Of a DNA stretch of 27,046 nt, positions 1-5,394 are shown in pieces; positions within the stretch are counted from its first letter, which is position 1, and each line of letters starts with the position of its first letter. Under the pieces are notes generated by a model. That model saw nothing but the letters and a program-made list of their open reading frames with translations. It had not been told where the DNA came from and did no database searches. The stretch covers positions 1-27,046 of the IMG/VR virus record IMGVR_UViG_3300028025_000998. One strand, written 5' to 3'. Both the position numbers and the translations under genes were made by a program. The stretch is from a virus.

Positions 1-167
1 ACATTGGTTATATCCATCTCTGACACCATGTCTTCAAAAGCATCGCTAGTAGACTCACCGCCGCTAATCATACCCAAAGACTTGCTTGGATAGCCTAGCT
101 TTGTGCTTGGTGCGTGCATCCATCTAGCCCAATCATCTAAAATCTGTTTAAGCCTATCTATGTGCAT
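1..167 (-). CDS. N-terminal fragment of putative Q-like late regulator (runs off window)
   Basis: An open frame starts at an ATG at 167 and continues without a stop to the window edge, giving 55 residues of the N-terminus. It begins MHIDRLKQILDDWARWM and continues with a LGYPSKSLGM stretch. A leading helix with a W-x2-W pattern followed by a 'LGYPS' segment is, from memory, typical of phage antitermination/late-regulator proteins of the Q type. The start lies 14 nt inside the end of the upstream winged-HTH gene, so translation is probably coupled. Its position, last after a NinB/DUF1364 region, matches the place of Q in lambdoid phages. The family call is an inference from position and a short stretch. 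The catalytic or DNA-binding part is outside the window. Confidence 0.45.
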   Translation of the reverse strand, partial: MHIDRLKQILDDWARWMHAPSTKLGYPSKSLGMISGGESTSDAFEDMVSEMDITN

Positions 168-501
168 TAGCTTCCTCTTCAGTGTGAATATAAATGCCTT
201 TGATCCTGTCGCTAAAGTCTGGCATAGGGTGAAATATGTTTTGTAATAAATTAACTTTAGGTTTAAAGTATCTGTATATTTTCTTTTGTCCCTGTTGTTC
301 ACGTTCTGTCGAATTTAACATGCCTAAATTTTTCATGTTTAATACAATGTATTGAATCTTTCTGTGCTCCATACCAATTTCTTCAGATAACTCTGCAATG
401 GTTAAAGATTTATCACCTAACGCATCTAAAATTAAATTACGCATTTTTTCTATATGAACTAAACGACCTTTAACATTATATTCTCTAACTTTAGCTTCCA
501 T
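154..501 (-). CDS. Winged-helix DNA-binding protein
   Basis: This 115-aa protein has a central helix-turn-helix: residues about 30-58 read as LTIAELSEEIGMEHRKIQY followed by a recognition-like helix and 'NLGML', the usual end of the third helix. A short hairpin (KKIYRYFK) then resembles a wing. The start is supported by AAGGA 6-7 nt upstream. It lies between the nuclease-like gene and the Q-like fragment at the end of the left early arm, so a role in transcriptional control of the phage or host is plausible. The target and exact family are unknown. The helix-wing order is clear, but this fold is common and says little about specific function. Confidence 0.6.
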   Translation of the reverse strand: MEAKVREYNVKGRLVHIEKMRNLILDALGDKSLTIAELSEEIGMEHRKIQYIVLNMKNLGMLNSTEREQQGQKKIYRYFKPKVNLLQNIFHPMPDFSDRIKGIYIHTEEEANAHR

Positions 502-509
502 ATTTTTCC

Positions 510-824
510 TTATGATACATCCATCACTTTACATTCCCACTTCCTGCCAGTCTTGACCCACCCATGAATATGTATTTTCATACCACTCTTACGAACCGTT
601 CCTACATACTCACTATCTGCAATCTTATGAGCCCTTGCTGACATGTTGCTAGCAGATGTAGTTTGAACTGCAAGTATCTCACCATCTTTAATAGCAAGCA
701 AATCTATAAAGCCAAACATGTCCTGCCTTATTTTTGCAAAAGCGTTCCATCGTTCTGTAATAGCTACAAGGTATCCATCTGCTCTTAACTTCTTAAGGCT
801 TAACTGCGTTGGGCTTGTCGCCAT
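510..824 (-). CDS. Small nuclease-like protein (VRR-NUC / PD-(D/E)xK-type fold, variant active site)
   Basis: The protein is 104 aa from the internal ATG at 824. A longer form from 857 is open but has no good SD site and would overlap the upstream gene by 65 nt. The protein begins MATSPTQLSLKKLRADGY, then ERWN-FAKIRQDMFGFIDLLAI and EILAVQTT. The pattern of a helical start, 'D-FGFIDLLAI' and a following strand matches small phage proteins with a Holliday-resolvase-like or VRR-NUC-like core. The Asp of 'FIDLLAI' would be the metal ligand, but the usual E-x-K on the next strand reads 'AVQTT' here. It may therefore be a divergent or inactive nuclease. It overlaps the 66-aa upstream gene by 32 nt. 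Function is inferred from fold pattern and from sitting in a nin-like region. Confidence 0.5.
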   Translation of the reverse strand: MATSPTQLSLKKLRADGYLVAITERWNAFAKIRQDMFGFIDLLAIKDGEILAVQTTSASNMSARAHKIADSEYVGTVRKSGMKIHIHGWVKTGRKWECKVMDVS

Positions 825-993
825 CAAATTGACTTTCGTTAGGTTTAGATATGCCATCTATAAAACGTTTTTCTACTTCACCTGTAGACTTGTTTAATTC
901 GTATTCGTAATTTTTTTTAAATATTTTATTCCAGTTGTCTTCTGCTTCTTGTTCAGAAATTAACAATGGTCTTCTTCCAGAACCTTTACCCAA
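793..993 (-). CDS. Conserved small phage protein starting MGKGSGRRP, TTG start
   Basis: This 66-aa basic/acidic protein begins MGKGSGRRPLLISEQEAEDN, then WNKIFKK, and ends in a charged tail. Short phage proteins with a 'GKGS-RRP…W-KIF' start are familiar from nin-like and replication regions, but I know no assigned function. The start codon is TTG (993-991), preceded by GAGGGG at about 9 nt, and it overlaps the end of the DUF1364 gene by 8 nt. The sequence is hydrophilic and shows no membrane segment or metal motif. The reading frame and context are convincing; the role is unknown. Confidence 0.6.
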   Translation of the reverse strand: MGKGSGRRPLLISEQEAEDNWNKIFKKNYEYELNKSTGEVEKRFIDGISKPNESQFDGDKPNAVKP

Positions 994-1276
994 TTTTAAT
1001 TACCCCTCTATCAAATAACCAACCCACAGTTTTACGATGAGCCTGCTCCCATGCTTCAATTCTTTCTGCTCTGTCTAACTCTTTGTTGTTGTCTATCATA
1101 TCATGACATTGATAACAAAGACTAGCGATTCTATAATCATGAGCCTTGATGCCTGTGCCTTTACCATCACGCTGTTGATTAGAATGACCTGCACAAACTG
1201 TTCCGTCTTGTCTGCCACACATAGCACAAGGAAACTCACGAACCGCTTCTAACAATTTCTTGCTACGATAATTCAT
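986..1276 (-). CDS. DUF1364 / YbcO-type zinc-binding nuclease-like protein
   Basis: From the ATG at 1276 the protein has 96 aa and begins MNYRSKKLLEAVREFPC, the usual start of DUF1364 proteins. Cysteine and histidine residues are placed as C17-x2-C20, H31, H46 and C54-x2-C57-H58, around 'CAGHSNQQRDGKG' and 'IKAHDYRIASLC'. This looks like an HNH-type treble-clef zinc site. E. coli YbcO of prophage DLP12 belongs to this family and lies in a nin-like region, like this gene. An in-frame upstream ATG at 1321 would add a hydrophobic 15-residue leader, but that stretch is better explained by the small membrane ORF in another frame at 1263-1361. It probably acts on recombination or replication intermediates; this is inferred from the family. 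Confidence 0.75.
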   Translation of the reverse strand: MNYRSKKLLEAVREFPCAMCGRQDGTVCAGHSNQQRDGKGTGIKAHDYRIASLCYQCHDMIDNNKELDRAERIEAWEQAHRKTVGWLFDRGVIKIG

Positions 1277-1361
1277 AAAAATACTTAATGAGTTTAGCAA
1301 CACCACCAATAAACCATACAATGCAAAATATAACTATGCCATCGATAATTGGCTGTCTCAT
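1263..1361 (-). CDS. 32-aa single-pass membrane peptide
   Basis: A complete ORF of 32 codons ends at TAG (1265-1263). Its ATG overlaps the stop of the NinB-like gene as ATGA (1361-1358), and a GGAG lies about 10 nt upstream. It begins MRQPIIDGIVIFCIVWFIGG and ends in a positively charged segment KLIKYFYELS, the pattern of one transmembrane helix with a basic cytoplasmic end. Its own 3' end covers the 14 nt that include the DUF1364 start at 1276, so the three genes form a coupled chain. No family is recognised. The perfect fit between two genes is the main support for its being real. Confidence 0.6.
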   Translation of the reverse strand: MRQPIIDGIVIFCIVWFIGGVAKLIKYFYELS

Positions 1362-1723
1362 AATTCCCAACTCCAACCAAGAGTAGAAGCCCAACGTTCA
1401 CAGTTTTCTTGATACTCTGTCATTTCTTTTGTAGTGAGTTTTGTTGTTGACTTAACCAACTCCACAGGATTGCCAGCTATCTCTGTTTGGTAGCGAAGAA
1501 ACTTATAGCCTAACAACTCATGAACTGTGCTAGGATCTTCACCAATGTAATTAGCAATTGACCCATATAGCGACCACAGCCTTTCATTCTGTTCAAGTGA
1601 CCTTACAACTTTTTCTTCACTAATATTCACACGCCACCTTTTAGTTAAATCAAGAGCTTTGATTTTTGTTATCAAGTTTTCGTAATTGTACTTCGTCAAA
1701 ACGAACCGAATCATATTTTTCAT
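1358..1723 (-). CDS. ninB: NinB-like recombination protein
   Basis: This 121-aa protein carries the hallmarks of the NinB (Orf) family of lambda: a short N-terminal beta start (MIRFVLTKYNYENLITKIKA), then RSLEQNERLW near residue 62, 'VHELLGYKFLRY', a Ser/Thr-rich loop 'STTKLTTKEMTEY', and the closing helix ending WASTLGWSW. Lambda NinB binds single-stranded DNA and can replace host RecFOR in phage recombination. The start is preceded by AAAGGATGGG, a good SD site; an ATG three codons downstream is also possible. Its 5' end overlaps a 59-aa ORF, and its stop overlaps the next start as ATGA. Length matches family members. Function is inferred from the family. Confidence 0.75.
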   Translation of the reverse strand: MKNMIRFVLTKYNYENLITKIKALDLTKRWRVNISEEKVVRSLEQNERLWSLYGSIANYIGEDPSTVHELLGYKFLRYQTEIAGNPVELVKSTTKLTTKEMTEYQENCERWASTLGWSWEL

Positions 1724-1829
1724 CCCATCCTTTAGATTTAAAAGTTACACCTTCTTTAGATGTTGCTTTGTATGTAGCATCTTCACCATACAACTTTTGA
1801 ACATATTTTATAAATTCATTTATGGTCAT
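1650..1829 (-). CDS. 59-aa hypothetical protein filling the helicase-ninB gap
   Basis: This ORF starts with an ATG overlapping the helicase stop as ATGA (1829-1826), with AAGGAAAG about 5 nt upstream, and ends at TGA (1652-1650). The product begins MTINEFIKYVQKLYGEDA and is hydrophilic, with a 'SKGWDEKYDSV' segment. It explains the 102 bp that would otherwise be non-coding, but its last 74 nt overlap the ninB-like gene in a different frame. That is unusually long for this genome. It may be a real small gene whose end was extended into ninB, or ninB may have gained an earlier start. No family is recognised. Confidence 0.55.
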   Translation of the reverse strand: MTINEFIKYVQKLYGEDATYKATSKEGVTFKSKGWDEKYDSVRFDEVQLRKLDNKNQSS

Positions 1830-2740
1830 GGTCTTTCCTTGTAACTTAAACCTTTTTTATCAAACCAAAAATTCCACTTACCTTCTACAGGATAATTACG
1901 TTGCTTTTGTAAATATACTACGCAATCTGGAATACCTTTTAAATCTTCTGCTGTCTTGTCACCTGTTTCAATATCATACTCTTTCTTCTTATTGCGGAAC
2001 ACACAAATTATGTTATCACATAAATTGCGAATATGCGAGCTGCCTAAAATATGAGTAGCATCTGGAACTACGTTTTCATCTGCCATCTTACGAGTATGTG
2101 CCACCAAGAATACATGTACGTTTAAATCACGACACGTTGTAGCAAGTCTGTCTATAAAAAGCTTTTGTCTTTCATAATTGTCTTCAGAAATATCTGACAT
2201 CTTCATAAGAGAATCAATCACAAACACTTCTACACCTAGAACATGCTTACCCCAATACAATGTAGCAATCATATCTTCTGATGTAGTAGAGCCTGTTTGG
2301 TCATAAAGATATAACTTTTCTTTAGCTCGATCACAAAACTTAATTATAAACTCATCTGTAGGTTCTGATGATTTTAATGTTTGTTGCACCATACGAGCAA
2401 GAGTTAATACAGGTCTCATTTCTAAAGAAGCAATCAGACATTTAGTATCTTGTTTCATTAAAGATAAAATAATTTGAGACAACCACATACTCTTACCATG
2501 CCCTGACACTCCTGTCAAGACAGTTAGTTCAGCAGGTCTTATTTTAAAGTCATCTTCCGTTTTAACGAAGCCCAACGATTTGCCAGAGTGTATTTCAGAA
2601 TTAAAATATCGAACAACCGAGTCAGTAAAAACATCCGTACTCTTAACAAGAAATTCTGCATTTGCATGTTCACCTTTATAATATTCATTTATAATTTCCT
2701 TATTGACTGTTAATTTTTCTAATGCGTCACCTATATTCAT
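1826..2740 (-). CDS. DnaB-like replicative helicase, RecA-fold ATPase
   Basis: The 304-aa protein has a Walker A motif GVSGHGKS at residues 77-84, 'IASLEM' near 103-108 with the catalytic-type Glu, Walker B VFVID at 172-176, and a sensor-like strand 'FLVAHTRK' at about 211-218. A 'GSSHIRNLCDNIICVFR' segment corresponds to the DnaB/Twinkle C-terminal arginine-finger region. It lacks a primase domain and a full DnaB N-terminal domain, so it is a short helicase of the T7 gp4 C-terminal/Twinkle type. It should unwind the phage replication fork. It follows the initiator gene with ATGA overlap (2740-2737). Motifs are directly visible; helicase activity is inferred from the family. Confidence 0.88.
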   Translation of the reverse strand: MNIGDALEKLTVNKEIINEYYKGEHANAEFLVKSTDVFTDSVVRYFNSEIHSGKSLGFVKTEDDFKIRPAELTVLTGVSGHGKSMWLSQIILSLMKQDTKCLIASLEMRPVLTLARMVQQTLKSSEPTDEFIIKFCDRAKEKLYLYDQTGSTTSEDMIATLYWGKHVLGVEVFVIDSLMKMSDISEDNYERQKLFIDRLATTCRDLNVHVFLVAHTRKMADENVVPDATHILGSSHIRNLCDNIICVFRNKKKEYDIETGDKTAEDLKGIPDCVVYLQKQRNYPVEGKWNFWFDKKGLSYKERP

Positions 2741-3348
2741 TTAGCACCATCCCATACATTCCTAACTTTTTGCAATTCATCTTCCCATCTTTCTTGATTA
2801 ATATAAGTTAGTGGTGCGGGGTTAAATCCTTCTTTCCATGATTTAGTTTTACTCATTTCTTTTACATGGTAAATAATCTTGTCAGCAATTTTATCCAAAC
2901 CCTTGCTACCCCATTTTTCCATACAAGGTTTTTTACCTACTTTTCTATTGGCTGGATACTCTTTCCAAAAATCTTCAAATCGCACAATAGATATTATCTT
3001 ATCTTCTCTTATCTTATCTGGGGCATCCAATGGGCATACAATGTCTAGACTTTCGGTAGACAAAGGGCAGAGCCAGTCTTGTAAAGTTTCTAAAGCATTG
3101 ATTACATAGTCTTTATCTTTACGCAATCTAAATGCTATAATATCAACATTAGGTAACTTACCTTCATCTTGACTAGCTAAACACCATAGTTCAAAAAGTG
3201 TTGACTTTTGATCAGAAGTTAGTTTAAACCAATCTAAATTATTTAAAACATCTCTACCATAAATTTTAAACCAAGTCATTTCTTTACGATATTTTGGATT
3301 AGAAACATTGTATAAATTAAACTTTTCCCAGTTTTTAATTTTATACAT
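2737..3348 (-). CDS. Replication initiator / helicase-loader-like protein
   Basis: From the ATG at 3348 the protein has 203 aa and begins MYKIKNWEKFNLYNVSNPKY. The longer forms from 3381, 3366 or 3357 run into the upstream gene and are less likely; the chosen start is preceded by GGGGAAA. The N-terminal half looks like a small winged-helix DNA-binding domain ('FKLTSDQKSTLFELWCLASQ … DYVINALETL'). The C-terminal part begins FEDFWKEYPANRKVGKK and ends with 'NPAPLTYINQERWEDEL', a segment found near the end of many phage O-like and DnaD-like replication proteins. It is directly upstream of the helicase gene (ATGA overlap), as lambda O is upstream of P. Origin binding and helicase loading are inferences from order and this tail. 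Confidence 0.7.
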   Translation of the reverse strand: MYKIKNWEKFNLYNVSNPKYRKEMTWFKIYGRDVLNNLDWFKLTSDQKSTLFELWCLASQDEGKLPNVDIIAFRLRKDKDYVINALETLQDWLCPLSTESLDIVCPLDAPDKIREDKIISIVRFEDFWKEYPANRKVGKKPCMEKWGSKGLDKIADKIIYHVKEMSKTKSWKEGFNPAPLTYINQERWEDELQKVRNVWDGAK

Positions 3349-3511
3349 TTTCCCCATCCAATCCATTTTGAATAGCCTCATAAATAGCTGACAATTCTAC
3401 CTCTGTAAGTTCTAAACCACCATCGTTAAGATGTCCATCTGCTAATTCTAAAATAGTATGAACTTTAATTAATGCGTATTTTGCCGCTAATAATGCTTCT
3501 CTTGTCTTCAT
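3341..3511 (-). CDS. 56-aa acidic hypothetical protein
   Basis: The ATG at 3511 is preceded by CAGGGAGAATAAT, a strong SD site with good spacing, so it is preferred over an in-frame ATG at 3550 that lies inside the Cro-like gene. The protein begins MKTREALLAAKYALIKVHTI and appears as two or three amphipathic helices, ending LSAIYEAIQNGLDGENV. It is separated by 1 nt from the stop of the Cro-like gene and overlaps the initiator gene by 8 nt. It holds the place of cII in a lambdoid arm, but I see no helix-turn-helix and do not assign that function. Confidence 0.65.
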   Translation of the reverse strand: MKTREALLAAKYALIKVHTILELADGHLNDGGLELTEVELSAIYEAIQNGLDGENV

Positions 3512-3512
3512 A

Positions 3513-3698
3513 TTATTCTCCCTGTACAGCTGGTTGTTGTTTATTTGCAATAATATCTTTTATCTGATATGCACGCAACTCTGGAATAGGTTTATCTAAA
3601 TTTTTAGACCAATGCTGAACAGCTTGTCTTGTTAACCCTAATGCTTTTGCCATTTGGTACTTTGTTTTAAAATATGAAACAGCCTCTTGATACGTCAT
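3513..3698 (-). CDS. Cro/YdaS-like helix-turn-helix repressor
   Basis: The 61-aa protein begins MTYQEAVSYFKTKYQMAKAL and has a helix-turn-helix at about residues 15-32 (AKALGLTRQAVQHWSK). 'IPELRAYQIKDII' follows, the conserved ending of Cro/YdaS-type phage regulators. AAGGAGATAAAA precedes the start. It is the first gene of the left early arm, 29 nt after the -10 element of the leftward promoter, and most likely controls both promoters of the adjacent divergent region. No CI-type repressor, integrase or excisionase is seen in the window, so it may be the only regulator of this switch visible here. Function is inferred from family and position. Confidence 0.82.
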   Translation of the reverse strand: MTYQEAVSYFKTKYQMAKALGLTRQAVQHWSKNLDKPIPELRAYQIKDIIANKQQPAVQGE

Positions 3699-3726
3699 TT
3701 TTATCTCCTTTATTTAACGTAAAGCG

Positions 3727-3755
3727 ATATTAACATGTATAAAAATTATAGTCAA
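3727..3755 (-). promoter_or_regulatory. Leftward early promoter
   Basis: On the minus strand a -35 TTGACT (3755-3750) is followed by a 17-nt spacer and -10 TAATAT (3732-3727). Transcription would begin near 3720, just before the SD site of the Cro-like gene. The elements are close to the sigma70 consensus. Activity is inferred. Confidence 0.65.
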
Positions 3756-3798
3756 CTAATATAAAAGTCGGATAAATACCCCCCTATTAAAATACTTG

Positions 3799-3827
3799 TT
3801 GACATAAAAATTGACTAGGAGTATAGT
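3799..3827 (+). promoter_or_regulatory. Rightward early promoter, near-perfect sigma70 consensus
   Basis: TTGACA at 3799-3804, a spacer of exactly 17 nt, and TATAGT at 3822-3827 form a near-consensus promoter (11 of 12 bases). A start near 3834 leaves an 18-nt leader holding the AGGAG site of the 43-aa gene at 3852. It should drive the recombination arm. A second TTGACTA (3811-3817) lies within the spacer and could be an operator half-site. Confidence 0.8.
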
Positions 3828-3851
3828 GGCTGTTCTAGTTTAGGAGTGGAT

Positions 3852-3983
3852 ATGAAGGTAGATAGATTTATGCGTATTATCACTAATGACAGGCTACAAA
3901 AAAAGTTTACACAAAAGTTCTATTATGTGGTAAAGTGGTTTTTAGTAATATTTTGGGGATATTTTTTATGGCACATTCTTTAA
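3852..3983 (+). CDS. 43-aa membrane peptide, first gene of rightward arm
   Basis: A complete ORF starts with ATG at 3852, with AGGAG 5 nt upstream, and ends at TAA 3981-3983. A basic N-terminus (MKVDRFMRIITNDRLQKKF) is followed by a hydrophobic aromatic stretch WFLVIFWGYFLWHIL that runs to the end, so it looks like a tail-anchored single-pass membrane peptide. It is the first product of the strong rightward promoter. Phage genes in this place often encode host-takeover or superinfection functions, but no family is recognised. It overlaps the next ORF by 16 nt. Confidence 0.6.
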   Translation: MKVDRFMRIITNDRLQKKFTQKFYYVVKWFLVIFWGYFLWHIL

Positions 3984-4147
3984 AACATATATCAGTTATT
4001 CTTGCTGATCTTGTAAAAGAGCTTAAAGAAGATAACGACAAATGGGAGATAGCAAATGAGTCAAAGACAGCATTACGACCAAGTGATGATGGAGCAACAC
4101 CAGAAGGAAGTATTAGAGACGTTAAATTATGTAACAGGGGAGAATAA
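3968..4147 (+). CDS. 59-aa hypothetical protein upstream of ERF
   Basis: The ATG at 3968 has GGGGAT about 7 nt upstream. The product begins MAHSLKHISVILADLVKEL and then KEDNDKWEIANES, a convincing helical start. Beyond about residue 31 the same DNA can also be read in the ERF frame from an ATG at 4056 (MSQRQHYDQVMMEQHQ), and that frame reads more like protein. The end of this gene may therefore be an overprinted or eroded region. The longer in-frame form starting at 3935 has no good SD site and was not chosen. Function unknown. Confidence 0.5.
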   Translation: MAHSLKHISVILADLVKELKEDNDKWEIANESKTALRPSDDGATPEGSIRDVKLCNRGE

Positions 4148-4148
4148 G

Positions 4149-4568
4149 ATGGGAGTTTATAAAAAGTTAATGCAAGCAAGATTAAAGTTACACAGCACAG
4201 AACTTAAAAAGTCTGGTCTGAATAAATTTGCTGGATACAAATATTTTGAGTTAGGTGATTTTATTCCTGCCATTCAAAAGATATTTGCAGAGCTAGAATT
4301 GTGTGGCATTATTTCATACGGTAAAGAACTTGCAACACTTACTATTACAGATATGTCAGATGGTTCACAAGTTTACATTACAAGCCCTATGTCAACTGCT
4401 GCTTTAAAAGGTTGCCATGAGGTGCAAAATTTGGGGGCGGTTGAGACTTACATTCGCAGATATTTATGGGTGACAGCCCTTGAGATTCTTGAGTCTGATG
4501 CTGTAGACGCTAGTGCTGGTTCTGCAACTATCAGAGTTAAAGATACTAAAGCAGAGGACTTTATCTAA
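4149..4568 (+). CDS. erf: ERF-family single-strand annealing protein
   Basis: From the ATG at 4149 the protein has 139 aa. It opens MGVYKKLMQARLKLHSTELK and then KSGLNKFAGYKYFELGDF, the signature of the ERF family, and ends with an acidic tail KAEDFI. ERF proteins pair complementary single strands in phage recombination, as Erf does in P22. GGGGAG lies about 7 nt upstream. An in-frame ATG at 4056, also with GGGAG upstream, would add 31 residues; family members usually begin at 'M-x-YKKL', so 4149 is preferred. The stop overlaps the exonuclease start (TAATG), a normal pairing of annealase and exonuclease. Confidence 0.88.
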   Translation: MGVYKKLMQARLKLHSTELKKSGLNKFAGYKYFELGDFIPAIQKIFAELELCGIISYGKELATLTITDMSDGSQVYITSPMSTAALKGCHEVQNLGAVETYIRRYLWVTALEILESDAVDASAGSATIRVKDTKAEDFI

Positions 4569-5170
4569 TGGAACAGCGTTCAGAAGAGTGGTTTCAAGCA
4601 CGACTAGGCAAGGTTACAGCTAGTCGTGTGGCTGATGTCCTAGCAAAGATTAAGTCTGGTGAATCTGCTTCTAGACGTAACTACAAGATTCAGCTAGTAA
4701 GCGAAAGGCTTACAGGTGAAAGGCAAGAAACATATGTGAACCAAGCAATGCAAGATGGAATTGACAGGGAATTTTATGCTAGGGAAAGATATGTGCAACA
4801 ATTCGGGGAAGTGGAAGAAGTAGGATTCATTAAGCATCCTACTTTGGAAGCTGGTGCTAGTCCAGATGGTATGGTGGGCGAAGATGGTATTCTTGAAATC
4901 AAATGTCCTATGGGAAGTACACATACAGAAACATTGATGACTCAAGATATTCCAAGTAAGTACATACCGCAAGTGCAATTTCAGCTTTTGGTGACGGGTC
5001 GTAAATGGTGTGATTTTGTTAGCTATAACCCAATGTTTCCAGAGCATTTACAGTTGTTCGTAAAGCGTGTGGAAGCAGACCATGTCTACCAAAAAGAGTT
5101 AGAGTCAGAAGTAAAGAAGTTTTTAGATGAAGTAGATGATGTAATCAATAAACTAAAGGAAATCAAATGA
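4568..5170 (+). CDS. YqaJ / lambda-exonuclease-family 5'-3' exonuclease
   Basis: The 200-aa protein begins MEQRSEEWFQARLGKVTASR, the typical YqaJ start. It has 'ARERYVQQFG' with E73, SPDGMVG with D100, and ILEIKCP with E110 and K112, together forming the D-x(n)-E-x-K metal site of the lambda Exo fold. Then come 'KYIPQVQFQLLVTG' and 'CDFVSYNP', also usual. It should resect duplex DNA to give 3' single strands for the ERF protein encoded just upstream (1-nt overlap). The acidic C-terminal helix overlaps the next start as ATGA. Residues are visible and the family is well known, so the assignment is secure. Confidence 0.92.
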   Translation: MEQRSEEWFQARLGKVTASRVADVLAKIKSGESASRRNYKIQLVSERLTGERQETYVNQAMQDGIDREFYARERYVQQFGEVEEVGFIKHPTLEAGASPDGMVGEDGILEIKCPMGSTHTETLMTQDIPSKYIPQVQFQLLVTGRKWCDFVSYNPMFPEHLQLFVKRVEADHVYQKELESEVKKFLDEVDDVINKLKEIK

Positions 5171-5379
5171 GACTAACAGAGGAGCAAAGACTAAAACTTA
5201 TGATGGCTTCTAGCGGTTTAACGCCTAGAAAGTTTTGGGATTTAGGTGAAGAAGGACAATCACCGTATATGGAAAAATTAAATGCAGTTATAGATGAGTT
5301 AGTAGAAACTAATCCAGACGCATTTAGAGGTTCAGTAGTAAAAAGGCATTACACTAGACGTAAAAATGCAGTTAGATAA
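5167..5379 (+). CDS. 70-aa hypothetical protein in recombination operon
   Basis: The start overlaps the exonuclease stop as ATGA (5167-5170). The protein begins MRLTEEQRLKLMMASSGLTP, is helical, and ends in a basic tail VVKRHYTRRKNAVR that could bind nucleic acid. No domain is recognised. Lying between the exonuclease and the SSB-like gene suggests an accessory role in recombination or replication, but this is context only. Confidence 0.65.
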   Translation: MRLTEEQRLKLMMASSGLTPRKFWDLGEEGQSPYMEKLNAVIDELVETNPDAFRGSVVKRHYTRRKNAVR

Positions 5380-5394
5380 CTTAAGGAGAAAAGC

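Larger units (their letters stand above)
3699..3851. promoter_or_regulatory. Divergent control region between early arms
   Basis: These 153 bp contain no gene. They carry two outward-facing promoters, a C6 run (3779-3784) near the centre, and the heptamer TAGTCAA at 3749-3755 mirrored as TTGACTA at 3811-3817. The mirror axis falls near 3783, between the promoters. Symmetric half-sites at both promoters suggest binding of a dimeric regulator such as the Cro-like protein. The sites overlap the -35 of the left promoter and the spacer of the right one, so binding should repress both. This is read from sequence symmetry only. Confidence 0.55.

Noticed and set aside
1822-2058. Plus-strand ORF of 78 codons inside the helicase gene
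   Set aside because: Antisense shadow of a gene with clear Walker motifs; composition not protein-like.
2866-3109. Two plus-strand ORFs opposite the replication initiator
   Set aside because: They overlap each other in different frames and lie antisense to a supported gene.
3774-3794. Possible origin or iteron from repeated AAATAC
   Set aside because: Only two copies and no further iterons; too little to call an origin.
3907-4179. Minus-strand ORF of 90 codons opposite the start of the right arm
   Set aside because: Runs against three supported plus-strand genes and has no SD or family features.
4694-5047. Minus-strand ORF of 117 codons
   Set aside because: Antisense shadow of the YqaJ exonuclease, whose active-site residues are intact.
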